From contig QZCP01000146.1 of assembly GCA_003956705.1 (NCBI GenBank), positions 124,001 to 188,000 on the forward strand: a stretch of DNA of 64,000 bases. The letters are read 5' to 3'. The notes below the pieces were generated by a model. That model was not told where the DNA came from. It did no database searches and worked only from the letters and a program-made list of their open reading frames with translations. This DNA is from Brevipalpus yothersi. Its lineage: Eukaryota; Arthropoda; Arachnida; Trombidiformes; Tenuipalpidae. Within the stretch, counting starts at the first letter, position 1. Each line of letters starts with the position of its first letter. Made by a program: the position numbers and the translations under genes. Shown here piece by piece: positions 11,266-22,958 of this stretch.

Positions 11266-12422
11266 ATGCTGCGTATTTCGACAATTATTTGTTTCGTTCT
11301 CACAGTGAAAGCTTCAGTTATACCTAAAGCTCGAATTGACTCTTCAGCTAGTATTCCTCTTTCTTACGGTAAGCATAGAGAAAATGATTTCATGATTTAC
11401 AAAAAATCCACCAATTCTTGCTTTTGCCCCTTGTAGATGAAAATTTTGGTTGCTTCTTTGGCCAAATTTCCCTGGGATCACCTCCACAGGCTCTCAATGT
11501 GGTAGTCGATATCCAGAGTTCATTTTTTTATGTTGCTTCTGACAAATGTAATTCCAGTCAGTGTCCTCTCTGTCAAGGGGTCAAGTATGAAAGTGAAAAA
11601 AGTACTACCTACAATACTACAGGGCAAGTGGTTCAATTTGTTGACCAATACTCAACTAATGAGGGCTACATATCGTCAGATCTAACCCAAATCGGTAAGT
11701 ACAATCATCAAATTTGAATGAAATTTGAAAGGTCTAAAGCTCTGGCTCATTTAGGTCAGATTACTTTGGAAGCTCAAGAGTTCCTGGAAGCATCATTAGT
11801 TCGATATGGTATCGATCCGAATGCTTACAGCGGTGTTCTAGGATTGGCTTTGGGAGAAAATACAACTCCTAAATTGAGAACAATTCCTGAACATCTTCTC
11901 CAATCTAAAGCAGCGACACAGTTTTCGTTACATTTCGATTCTCAAAAGTCAGGACAATTGACTTTCGGAAATTCAATACAAAATCCAGTTGTTTCAGTTC
12001 CTGTGTCAGATCCTAATAATTGGCAGTTCATATCTGACCAGATTAGTGTTGGAGATGAAAAGTTCTGTGGATCAACAGGCTGTAAGGTGAACATTGATAG
12101 CCGATCTAATTTTTTGCTCGTTCCTGAATCAGTAGGTGAACGCTTTATCAGTGCAATTCATGCCATGATTCTTCCTGGACCTGGAACAATTTTCGTCCCA
12201 GCACCAGAGATTCCAAAAGTTCCTAATTTAGATATCAATGTGAATGGCCAAATTTTGTCTTTGAATATTACCGATTATTCGCAATGTGAGCCTGGATACT
12301 GTGTCGTCTTTCTGGCTGGTAGTGATACGGAGGAATGGACTTTTGGCTTACCGCTACTCTTCAAATACGATACTGAATTCAATTTTGCCGATAAAACCAT
12401 AAGTTTTGAATCGAAGAAATAG
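11266..12422 (+). CDS. Pepsin-family (A1) aspartic-protease-like protein, probably inactive
   Basis: Secreted pepsin/cathepsin-D-fold protein of 342 aa in three exons: 11266-11368, 11437-11694 and 11755-12422 (both introns phase 1, 68 and 60 bp). A signal peptide is clear (MLRISTIICFVLTVKASV). The A1 fold is seen in FGQISLGSPPQ before the first active-site loop, GVLGLALG, the hydrophobic LLVPESVGERF segment, and WTFGLPLLFKYDTEFNF near the end. Both catalytic loops are altered. The usual D-T-G is D59-I60-Q61 in the first lobe and D235-S236-R237 in the second. Both aspartates remain, but the Thr/Ser-Gly partners that shape the catalytic site do not. By analogy with cockroach Bla g 2, a catalytically weak pepsin-like protein, it may be a binding or decoy protein; that role is inference. 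Confidence 0.9.
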
Positions 12423-12785
12423 AAATTCACTAAATCAACTGTCAAATTTATCTAACGAATCAATATCAGTTGTTTGTTCTAATGATTTAAATGTTTTAAA
12501 ATATATGGACTAGATTTTAATCACATTGGTCATCATCGAATTCCCTCCATTTGTCCTACATTTCTCTACTACTTTTTCGACCATCTTCTCAAATCTTTTT
12601 TGCCCAGTAACATGAGCCTACCAGTAACATCAGTTCTGACAAAATCCAGACAAGTCGTAAAGATATGCAAAATCTCTTCTCGCTCTTTTTTGTACATGTG
12701 TGTCATCTTTATCTTTATCTTTTAAGTCAAGCTTTTTTTCACCCCTGAAAAAGTATTACAGAACATAAAAAACCTATTTGAGTAG

Positions 12786-12846
<61 letters not shown>
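12786..12846. repeat. (CT)n microsatellite
   Basis: About 61 bp of CT dinucleotide with one TTTC interruption near its left end. Confidence 0.95.
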
Positions 12847-12850
<4 letters not shown>

Positions 12851-14834
12851 TCACAAATGAGGCTTGAGCGAGGCCAAGAAACTAAGTCGGATGAAGCAAT
12901 GTTTTCCAGCATCAATCATGTCGGATTCAAAGGGAGGAATTGAGGAGGAATGTGTTTGTGAGGCCACTTCACTTCTGTGTTCAGCTTTTAGCCTGGATTA
13001 TGTCTGTGAAGAAGCTTCTCTCAACTTCTATGTGTTCACATTTTACACACATGAAGCACACAGAAGATGTATCTGGGTCTGATGTGTGTATCTATGTGGC
13101 CTGGGAAAAGTTTTTATGTGGAGAGAGTTGAGAAAAACCAGCTTAAAAAATGTTCCTCTCTTTCTCTCCTCTTTCCCTGTGGCTGTTAAAACTTGTACGG
13201 GAGATCCCAATGAGGAAAAATTACTTAGGATGGTCGTTTTCATTTTTACTAATGAATCGAATCGAGAGGCTGGAGAGAGAGAGAATTAACTACTACTACT
13301 ATATTCCATGTTAACTCTTCATCATGATTGCTGTTCATTTTGGATGGAATTTTCACTCTTCACCTTCATGGTTTTTAAATAGCCAGAGATGCGGATCAGG
13401 AATGTCCGATTGCTATTTTCGTGATCATGGTTAAGAGGAATGATGATGATCTTTTTTTCCTCTCTCTCTCCTCAATCAATCTATCCGACTGACAAAGTAT
13501 GGAAGCCAATAATAACGATAAGGACAGAGAATTGAAGTCAATTGGAATGAGGATTTAATTGTTGGGAAAAGAGAGGTAGAGAAAAGCATAAAATCGATCT
13601 ATTTGAAGCGAATTGATTGGTAACAATTGATTGATTTTTTTTCGTCCACCTTTCGATGTATATTGATTGTTGTCGATGGTGTAAAAATGGTTGCCAAGAG
13701 TCACAAAATGTGGAGCTTGGTGACTTGATGTTTACTGGTTTCGTGGAAGAGAATACAATCGCTTCAAGATATCATAAGAATTCACATTCAATCAGTTAGT
13801 GGAACATTTCCTCATTTACCAGTGTAATACACAAAACAATGTATGGCCGACATGAGTATTCAGGGTGGAAATTTTTTCTTCCTGAAGTTCATTAGATTAG
13901 TCGATACAATCTGTCTGCGATGAAAATTTTCCCTGATAAGAGTTTAATCATGAATTTCTTGAAACTTATGGTCTATTCGAAAGATTGATAAATGTTCATG
14001 ATAAAATCAGATTATGTCGTATTAAAGCAACCAATTTAGCTAGTCTGGGAAAGAAAATTCCTATTTATTGTCTTTATCAGACTCGTTTAGTCATAGATTA
14101 CTCATGAAATATTTTTTTTACTTAGATTCATTTTTTCAATTATCGAAATCCTCTTAAATGCTCCTGATGATGAGAAGAATTTGATTGACAGATTGGTAGA
14201 GAATGACAAAATAAAATGAGAAACCTAACTAGCGGAAAAGGCCGGTCATACCGGCACAAACCTAGATAGGCAAAACTCGACCAACGATTTCTCTCTTTCT
14301 CAGTCCCTTTCTCTCTCTTTTGTCCCCGAATCTTGCCGCAATTTCGTTAGGAGACCTCACTGCGGCATCTTATTATTATCTCTATACTGGTATTTTTGTT
14401 ATCCAAAAATATTGTTAAGCAAGGATCTTCCAATTCCTTGAAAATACCGATCATTTCTATCGGAATTCAACTGAAACCTGAGAATCCTTCTGGTGAACTG
14501 AGCCTACACGTTATTTTAATTACCATCGAACTTGAGGTTTCAAATAAAGAAAATCATGAATAATATCTGTGCTATATGAGAAAAAAACCATCTCTTGTTG
14601 ATTGAAAATAATCAATTAGAGAAGGAACATTCATGGATATCAAAAGAAGCTGATGGAAAACACCTCATCTCAGGCCTTGATCATTCAAGTGGACCACTTT
14701 TTTTTTCTTCTTCTGATGATGATGATGAACTTGATGAGAGTTAAGAATTTGGAAGTGAGCGTTTCAGACAGGCTTAGAATTATCATTTATTTATATATAT
14801 ATTTTTTGAATTGCTCCATGATGAATTCACAAGA

Positions 14835-14883
14835 AAGAGAGAAAGAGAGAGAGAGAGCTGGTTTCCTGTGATTCAATTGAGAG

Positions 14884-14923
<40 letters not shown>

Positions 14924-14988
14924 CTCTCCCGAAAGGCTGGCTCATGATTCTGGTTGGGTGGAGAAAGAGAGAGAGAGAGAGAGAGAGA
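14835..14988. repeat. Clustered (GA)n-(CT)n-(GA)n tracts
   Basis: Three tracts in 155 bp: GA-rich at 14835-14858, pure (CT)n at 14886-14921 and (GA)n at 14961-14988. The centre tract is complementary to both neighbours, so alternative hairpins are possible. Confidence 0.93.
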
Positions 14989-15563
14989 CGTGCTGATGTT
15001 CGGTTGAAGAAAAAGTATTCTTCAGTCCATACCCAACAAGTGAATCCATCAGGTTGAAGCCTTTGAGAATAGCTTTTTCTAAGCGATCTGCTTAGAAACT
15101 TTTACCACTTTTTCCGTCCTGTTGAAATTTTTTTTTCTCTCAATAGTCTTGCCGGTGACACACACACTTGTACACCATCTCTCAGCCCAAAATCACTTTG
15201 CCAGATCAAGCGATTCGCGATCATCGTCATCAAAGTAACTTTCTGTCACCTTGGATCAACTTTCTCTCTCTGTCTTTTTTTTGTGGATTCAACTATCAGC
15301 CATCAGCATCACAGATCTTTGCCTCATCATTATCATCTTTGCAACGATTCGCTGCTACATATTTTGATTCAGTGTTTGGTGTGGATGATTGTTTGTGCAT
15401 CTGTCATCGAGTGTTGCATCGCAGGCAGACAAATTATTTCATAGACTTTTCCTTTTGGTCTTGAACATTTTTCTTCTTCCTTCGTCTAGAAAGACAAAGA
15501 GAAAGAAAAGCACGGCGTTTAAAATTTTTTGAATAACTTAATCACCGCTCATCGTTGAACATA

Positions 15564-17261
15564 ATGGTTTCACGTCAATTTATTGTGCCTATCGTAGGTA
15601 TTTCTTCAGGTATAGGAATTTTGATAACCGGCGCAGTGCTACTCGGAGTGTGCAGTTATTTTAATTATGAGGTAAGATCGATTCTTTCCCGTGAAATTTA
15701 ATCATGAAAAATTTTCCGACTAATCATGATTACTTCCATCTCCCATTGCCACACGCCATTGCCTATTATTTTCCAGTATGCAATCGTAATTGACTCAGGA
15801 TATCAGAATTCCACCTTCAATCTGTTCAGATGGAAATCTGAACGAACCAATTACACAACTCGCCCAGAATCTTTGGACACCTGTCAAGGACCGCCGATAG
15901 TGTATCAGTCAACAAGTGATCCCAAAGCGTTGGAAGAAGCTTTGATTCCATGTGTGTCCAAGCTAAGTTCCATGCATTCGGCTATACGATTCAAGGAAAA
16001 TGGTGCTAACGATGCTAGTTCATTGTATTTCGCTGGTTCTGGAGAACTTCGAATTCTTTCACTTGCTTCACCTGACAAGGCAGCCAAACTTGTGGAATCA
16101 GTATCCAATATTCTTCAAAACAAATCACGCTTCAATGTTCGATCCGTTTCACTTGTGAATGATGCCCGTGAGGCAACCTATGCATGGATCGCTGGCAATA
16201 TTCGAGAATTGAATGAAGAATCTCTCGATAAGCCAATATTGGATCAAATTAAGAATGATAAAACAAACTTGAATTCATCGGCTGAAATGATTGAGAAAAT
16301 TACTGAATCATTCAAAACTCACGGCGTTCTTGATCTAAGTGAAACTGTATCTCATGCTGCATGGGAAATTAACAAGACATCGACCACTGATGCAGTTAAG
16401 ATAACACTTTTCGGTCGTAATCATACAATCAAATCGTTTTCTAATGTGTGTTTTGGAAGTGATAAAGCAAAACTTCGACTAAGCCTACTACTGTTGGTAG
16501 TTAAAGAGTCTGTGAACAAAAATGCAACCATTGATGATCCGTGTTTGCCGATCAACACCACAAGATCCGTGATCAGTGACACTTTGGCTTCCGATGAATG
16601 TTTGACTGGTACCATCAATAAACCACCAAGTGGTCTAGTTTACAAATTTACCGGCAAAGGTGATTCCGAAAAATGTCTTGAGATTATTTCGAAAGAGATA
16701 TTGGATCAAGAAGCGTGTAAAAAGAATTTCAAACACTGTCTGACGGAAAGTTCAACAACACCATTATTACCATCTAATGTGTCTTTCGTTGCTCTCAATG
16801 ATTACCTTCGACCAATTGATGTGTTGAATTTTACCATATCAAGTCATCACATTAATGATTCCGATTATCTCAATCAAACCCATTTCACCTGTAAACTTAC
16901 CGTTGACCAGATCAAGCCCAAAATGTCCGGATTTGAAGCAAGTGAAATTTGTTTCCGATTAACATACAATTATGTGCTACTAAAAAATGTCCACAAAATT
17001 GCCAACTGGTCAAGTATTATATGGGATAGATCTCTTCTGAATTGGTCCCGATGGCCACTAGGAATTATGAGCAATGCAACAGCCGAAATTTCGCACGTTG
17101 ACAAAGGATCATGTGAATTTTCTTTAGTACAATTCATTGTCTGCTCTTGTCTTGGATTACTTATATTGGGCTTTGGCTTTTACTCTTTGTATTTGGCTTT
17201 CAAAATTCGTCGATTGCAAAATAAGGAAGTTTATGAGCCAATTCAGCAGAATCCAATGTGA
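15564..17261 (+). CDS. CD39-like ecto-NTPDase family protein with degraded apyrase motifs
   Basis: Membrane protein with the topology of cell-surface GDA1/CD39 nucleotidases. Two exons, 15564-15671 and 15777-17261 (phase 0), 530 aa. An N-terminal TM (IVGISSGIGILITGAVLLGVCSYF) and a C-terminal TM (FIVCSCLGLLILGFGFYSLY) flank a large Cys-rich, N-glycosylated ectodomain. The apyrase conserved regions are recognisable by order and spacing but eroded. ACR1 reads VIDSGYQNSTF (D, G kept; SSHT-type P-loop lost, about residues 40-50). ACR2 reads YFAGSGELR (about 120-128). ACR3 reads REATYAWIAGN (about 167-177). ACR4 reads LDLSETVS (about 221-228), replacing the glycine pair of DLGGAS. Members normally hydrolyse extracellular ATP/ADP; loss of phosphate-binding residues suggests reduced or no hydrolysis. 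Family assignment rests on architecture and partial motifs. Confidence 0.8.
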
Positions 17262-17531
17262 GAAAACTCTTTGCCTTTATCATCTTTTCTCTTCTCTCCT
17301 CTTTCTCTCGCTTTTCTTTTTTTCCATCAAAATCTCATTAGTCTATCATCTCATTAAGAAGCATCTCTCACCTTTTCCTTCTCCTCTTGTCTTAAATTTT
17401 AATTAAATGTCCAAAAAATTTTTCTTCCCTCATCATCTATGTAACTTTTTTTGCGCTTTTTTTCCTTCGTCTCCTCCATCTTCTCTACCTTCTCATACCA
17501 TTCATTCATTGATATTCTTGGTATTTTTTAA

Positions 17532-17537
17532 AATAAA
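17532..17537 (+). terminator. Polyadenylation signal of the NTPDase-like gene
   Basis: Canonical AATAAA about 270 bp after the stop codon, in a T-rich 3' UTR. Confidence 0.6.
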
Positions 17538-19987
17538 GCTCCTGATTTTATGATGTGAACACACACACAAAAAATGTTCAAAATATTCTCACTTTTCTCC
17601 CTCTTCATGGTGAGAGAATGAGAGAGTAGATATTGTCAGACAGAGTTTATGTGAAAATTTCCTCTTCAATTATTTTGATATAATCACATAACCAAGTCAG
17701 CGACTTGTGTTCATCTCTCTCTCTCTCTCCCTTACTTCATCTGATATACTAACGAAAATTGTATGTATGCTGGTTAATGATGAACAGCCATCAGGTTTCT
17801 GTAGTTGCAACTTCTATGGCCACTGGAGCAGCCGATCAACTAAATATCGGTGAGAGAAGCTACAGATTGTAGCTGTGTAGCTAAAATCTGTTCATGATGA
17901 CGTGCATGTTTTTACGACTAGCCAACATAATGGATAACTTTTTAATTCACTCTCTCTCGCTCTTCAGAACAACTCAACTGAGGAAAAAAATGAAAAAGCA
18001 AAAAAAAGTAGAGCTGAGAGAAGAAGGTGAATCGGTATGTAAACGCTTCCTGGCCATAACCACACTACCATGTAACTATTTCAACTGTTGGAAAATAGTA
18101 TGAGCTGTTCACTATTGGTTTGGATTGAGAAAAAGTAGGAGAGAGAGAGAGAAAAATTTTTCTATGGAAGAATAACATGTCAGACCACTCCGTGCCGATT
18201 CATTCCTTGTAAGTTGCTTTCAAAGCAATAACAATTTTTTGGCCACAAAATTGGTATCACAAGAGATAGTGAGTGTGCATGTGTGTGTGGCTCAAAGAGT
18301 AGTAGTAGTACTCTTTGAAGAGGCTACTGTGGTTTGTTAAATAACTTGACAAATACACTGTCCATGGGCTTAGAACGCTTTGAATTAACGTCGTAAGCAC
18401 TTTTTTCATTCTCATTTCTCACTCATTTATCTAAATGAATGTTTCAAGGCGGTCTCAATAGGACCAAGTGATAAACGAAGGAGAGAGAGAGGGAGAGAGA
18501 ATTTTTGAATACAATCGATGGCCTTGGACATCTCGAAGTTTGATCAAAATTTGAATGCAATTTAAATCACTTGCATGCTTTTCAGTGAAATTCGATAAAG
18601 AGTAAAAGAGTGAGTAACAGAGGGAGAGAGAGAGAAAATGAGTAGGAGAGAAACATAGAGAATCAGAAAGGTGAGCAAAGGAATATTTGAAAATGATAGT
18701 GATACAAGAACTCGGTTGACACTTATTCCAAAGAATATTGATTGTTTCCGTTTTGCTTACCCCCTGCTTAAAAGGGAAAAATTTTTCGTGAATGATGATG
18801 CGGAGGAATAATCTCTACATGCGATCCTTGTAATCATAATTGTATAGTTTTTGCTTTCGAAAAATATAGAGAACAATATCTCAATGACCTTTATGAAGAG
18901 GAGAAAGAAAGAGAAAATAACGATACTTGTAAGCGCTCAAGAGAGATAAGCTTATTTCCTACGTTTCCATTTTGAGCGACGTATTCCTTCCATTCAATCT
19001 CATTTCTCATTGCTCATGGTGATCATTTCAACTCATTCGTTACTATTATTGCTACCATTGCTGTTCACACAACGTTACCCTGACTACATTCTCTGGTTTC
19101 ACTCGATCCTTCACGAACTTACATTTCTCTTTCTCAAGTTATGCTTTCATCTCTTTTCATCATTTATCGGCTTACATGATTTCCACTGAGTCTTGGAGGA
19201 ACCTGTTCATCTCGGATAATTTGCTTTCCTTTGCAAATCAATCGAAGAGCAAAAAAGATTCATACTCTGCCTCTCTCTCTCTCTCTTTCCTTCTCTTAAC
19301 AAAAGCATTAATGAGATTTGTTGGAATGATTGTGATGAAGAAACCGAAAGAAAGACAAGTAATCTTCTCTCCTGTCTTCACTCTTGAATAAGGCGACAAA
19401 AAGGACTCCAATGAGTCCTCGGGGTATGTCTACCCCACCGTAGAGAATAAAAGAAGGTGGCGAGCGAGACAGATAAAGCAGGCAACGATGACTTCACCAA
19501 CTCATAAGAAGAGAGAGAGAGACTAGTTTTTTGCACCTTCCAGAGAGTTAGAGAGAGAGAGGAAATTTAGATGATCTGATCCATGACCGAAGAGAGATGT
19601 TCAATTACTGTGGAATCAGTAAGCTTGCAAAAATAAGTGAGGAAAGGAAACGAAACGTGTTTTTTGGTGATGAGAGGAAGAGCCGAGAAGAGAGAGTAAA
19701 TTTTATGCACAACCATGGAGATGGAGATAAGGGTGGTGGTTCGGTTAAAGATCTTCCTGTGCATCTTTAGTTGCCTGCCTGCTAGAAAATGATGTTGGCC
19801 GGAAAAACTTTTTTTATGGGAAAATGGTTCGCAGGGCCCGCACTTTCCTCTCTTCGGTTGCCTCTTTTTTTTTTCTTCTTCTTCTCCTCTCATTCCCATA
19901 GCGAATACCATACAGCATATGCAAATGCTTATTCAAGATAAGGACTATTTGTGAGTCTACCAATTTACTGTAATCTGTTCACATCTT

Positions 19988-19989
<2 letters not shown>

Positions 19990-20052
<63 letters not shown>
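19990..20052. repeat. (GA)n microsatellite
   Basis: About 63 bp of uninterrupted GA dinucleotide, 200 bp beyond the 3' end of the minus-strand ATPAF2 gene. Confidence 0.95.
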
Positions 20053-20057
<5 letters not shown>

Positions 20058-20251
20058 GCACCAAGAGCAATGATCCAAAAATGATCTCATAGCAGTAGCA
20101 TCAGAAACAACATTTTTCAACTCTTCCATTTGTGTTAGTCACGGGTAAAAGGAAGAGATGAATACCTGCCCATTCGATAGATGCATTTATCATTCACATG
20201 TACATATATTCTGAAAAGATAGAATAGCTTGAGATGCAATTCATTTATGAT

Positions 20252-21155
20252 TTATCTCAATTTGTACACTTTGGATGATGATTCTGAATTAGTAATCACA
20301 AAAAGAAGAGCCGCAGCGACTTTGGCCTGTGTCATCATCAATTCAATAGTGTGGGCCCATTCTACATTGCCCCAGATACGAGTTTGATATTCAATCTCCA
20401 ATCGTGATAAACTAACAGCCGTTTCAACCGATATGTGTCGATCTAACAAAGCTAACGTTAAAATTAAAGATTTTAGACACTCAGCGAGTGATAATATACC
20501 GAATAGTGACCAGTCATTGTATGAAAGTAGATGACGAAGCAAAATGTTTAGGGTTGCATCTGGTATCGGGGCCAGGAAAACATCATCAGTTAGTGGAACA
20601 TCACATTGATAACGATTTTTTAACCATTGAATGATTGGATCCCAGCGTTCATGTTGAAAATTGTACAAATCAGGTGGCTCACGGAGACGGAAACAGAGCG
20701 TATCAGACTTGAGAAATTCGAGTGCTTCATTGGCCAAATCTTTGGAACTCAAATTAAGTGGATTATCAATGGCTGAGTTAACCAAGTTGGTTAAATGCAT
20801 CTCGTGACTCTTTATAGTATCGTCTTGACATTTCCACTCATTAGAAATCATCAAAGCCAAATGATAAGAGGGAATTTGAACAATCCTATTTTGAGGAGTT
20901 TTAAGTCTACGTCCATCCAGGCATATCTCATAGCTATTACTTTCGGACTCTATGATGGAGACATCCTTATAAAACTTTTTTTTGGTTGCTAAAGGGAGAG
21001 AGGAAAAATTAAACAAAAGTCACTCAGGAAGTGTTCAAAATTGTAATTTTTTGACTTCAACACTTACCAGGATACAAGCGCTTCGAATTAATCGTAATGG
21101 TCGAGCTTGTCAAGCATCTCAAGTTAAGTAAATGTCTACAACATATTTTACTCAT
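20252..21155 (-). CDS. ATPAF2: ATP synthase mitochondrial F1 complex assembly factor 2 (ATP12 family)
   Basis: Mitochondrial chaperone that binds the F1 alpha subunit during assembly of ATP synthase. Two exons: 21155-21068 and 20988-20252 (phase 1, 79 bp intron); 274 aa. Exon 1 gives a basic mitochondrial presequence (MSKICCRHLLNLRCLTSSTI). The mature part has the ATP12 landmarks: KKFYKDVSI, LDGRRLKTPQNR, LALMISNEWKCQ, LTNLVNSAIDNP, DTLCFRLREPPDL, ERWDPIIQWL, SLAECLKSLILTLALLDRHI, SLSRLEIEYQTRIWGNVEWAHTIEL. The length matches metazoan orthologues (about 280-290 aa). Its neighbour, the thioesterase gene, is on the same strand about 0.6 kb upstream. Confidence 0.95.
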
Positions 21156-21773
21156 ATTATTAATAATGATATATCATACACCTTGGCTCAACTAATAGCC
21201 ACCACTTATATGGTCTGATAGTTTTGAAGCAAATATAAGAGAAGAAAGAGAGGAACTGAACAAATCTACACAAAATTTTCATCCAAAAATGGATGAAATT
21301 TCTTGATCAAAAGTCTTGAATAAAAACAAAATAAATCACATCTCAACAGTAAAGATTAACTTTCACATGTAAAACTTGCATAATTGTCATCATCATCATC
21401 ACAGAGACATTGTTTATAGAGGGCGCAGCAACATGTGCCGGTATTTTAAGGCATTTTTTTTTAAAAACCAAAACCAAAACCAAAACATTTGCCGATTGAG
21501 ATGTTTAAACATGGAAAAATATCGATGATTTTGATCACTATTAAGTGATGGATTGACAATTAATTTTGATTCAATGGACCACATCATGATAGAAGGTAAT
21601 AATGAGGATCATTATTGGGGCGAAACACTGGCAGTTCTCATTATGACTAGTGAGTAGTCATTAATTCAAGTGTAGTGATGATGATGACGAGAAGAGAAGG
21701 GAAAGAATTATCGTTGCAACTAGGATTTGGATTGAAGTTTATTCCTTCCTTTAATGGTGATGATTTGGGATAA
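21156..21773. other. Intergenic sequence between ATPAF2 and the thioesterase gene
   Basis: About 620 bp, AT-rich, with a short (CCAAAA)n run near 21468-21487 and an AATAAA signal on the minus strand at 21743-21738, about 30 bp past the thioesterase stop. No gene. Confidence 0.6.
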
Positions 21774-22281
21774 TTATTTTCTAATAAACATTAGATGATT
21801 GCCTTTGGCCAAAATTTTTCCTGTTAACTTGTCTATAAAATCTATTTGAGCGTATGCGAGAGTTTTTCCTCGATTAACAGTGGAACATTTTATGGTGACT
21901 TCACTGCCCAATGGAATTGGTCGTAAGAATGTGATGTCAAGCTTTACTGATACTGATTGTGGTTCCTTTAATTCATCAGCATCACTTTTGATCGATAGTG
22001 TTTGGAGGGCTGTGGTCGATAGTGTATCGGCCATCGTTGCAATCAGGCCACCATGCATCATATTGAAATAATTTATATGACTTTCATCAACCTTAATCTC
22101 TGCGGTAAGATTTCCTTCACCAGCATCCACAATGTTCACCTGACAAAATCAAATTTTAATCGAAATATACACAAACAATTATACTCACACTTACCTTATC
22201 CATGACACGATAGAAAGTATTGGCCCCAACACTTTTACGAAAAGCATTTTGAATAACTTTTAGCACCGATAATCCAGACAT
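21774..22281 (-). CDS. ACOT13: ACOT13/THEM2-type hotdog-fold acyl-CoA thioesterase
   Basis: Small thioesterase that hydrolyses fatty acyl-CoA to free fatty acid and CoA, usually mitochondrial or cytosolic. Two exons: 22281-22195 (29 codons, MSGLSVLKVIQNAFRKSVGA) and 22139-21774 (phase 0, 55 bp intron); 150 aa, close to the 140 aa of human ACOT13. The hotdog/4HBT signature is intact: VDESHINYFNMMHGGLIATMADTLST carries the Asn, the HGG turn and the Asp used in PaaI/THEM2-type active sites. It is followed by SVSVKLDITFLRPIPLGSEV and FIDKLTGKILAKGNHLMFI. It is on the same strand as ATPAF2 but has its own polyadenylation signal. Confidence 0.92.
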
Positions 22282-22958
22282 GTTTAACATTCAATCCATC
22301 TACCCATCAATGAATTGATGAGCGCAAGTGTTGAGAAATGTGTGAAAAATGTTCTGATTTTTAATTGGCTCTAGATTGTGCGTTGAAATTATGGAATTAT
22401 CATTCCTCAGAATGCGTTTCCAACGAATTTTTGGCCACACAATTGATCGATATTTCAAGCATAGGTGTGAAAAATATTACAAAAAAAAATTGGCCCCTTT
22501 TTTCATTAACAGCTCTTTAAGAGATCCCCATCATTGTCCATCCAATTCCAATCATCGATCTCACAATTGCATTAAACACGCTGAGCCAATATTATTATTA
22601 GTTACTATTAAATCAGTGTGACTGCTGCGAACATCTATTGGTCATCTCGATAGTGAATGATGATGATATTAATAATAACTGGTCGTCCATCTCCTCGACG
22701 TTATTGGCCTACTTAATGGTTGATATTGAATTCGTTGAGATGGGATCTATTTCCGTCACAGAATGATGTCCACTTGATATTCAGAGAATATAATAGATTA
22801 CTTATCGAGCTATATAGATAAGGTTCATTGTACTTTTCCACTTGTCTTGTGTTAGTATCGTCGAGAAAGTGTATCTTGTATTATCCGTTATTTTATTATT
22901 ATTATTTATTTTACATTCCAAAAGATTATAGGGTTTTAAGTTAATCACTCATCGAATT
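22282..22958. other. Spacer between divergent thioesterase and Ig-protein genes
   Basis: About 680 bp between head-to-head genes. Much of it (about 22440-22800) is copy 1 of a diverged dispersed repeat. An 81-codon open frame at 22376-22621 overlaps the repeat and has no recognisable domain. Confidence 0.6.
22440..22800 (+). repeat. Dispersed repeat, copy 1 (pair with 31637-31977)
   Basis: Aligns by eye along about 340-360 bp, in the same orientation, with 31637-31977. Shared landmarks in the same order include ACAATTGCATTA, TCAGTGTGACT, TAATAATAACT, GGCCTACTTAATGGT, GATATTGAATTCG and CTTGATATTCAGAGAATA. There are many substitutions and small indels, so the copies are old. Confidence 0.75.

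Larger units (their letters stand above)
12423..15563. other. 3.1 kb gene-free region
   Basis: Contains the 3' UTR of the preceding gene, a (CT)n tract at about 12786-12846, the GA/CT/GA cluster at 14835-14988 and a small perfect hairpin at 14241-14255. Short open frames at 12864-13289 lack splice continuation or domain similarity. No gene supported. Confidence 0.55.
17262..20251. other. 3 kb gene-free region with GA tracts and hairpins
   Basis: Begins with the NTPDase-like 3' UTR, which has a polyadenylation signal AATAAA at 17532-17537. Further on it holds short GA/CT runs, two adjacent small hairpins at 19403-19436 and a long (GA)n tract at 19990-20052. Open frames (17894-18103, 19176-19391, minus 19911-19567) show no domain and no splice continuation. 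Confidence 0.55.

Noticed and set aside
12864..13289. Several overlapping short open frames with Cys residues
   Set aside because: They overlap in different frames, have no signal peptide, domain or in-phase splice partners, and sit next to a microsatellite.
22376..22621. 81-codon plus-strand open frame
   Set aside because: It lies mostly within the dispersed repeat; the second repeat copy has no matching open frame.
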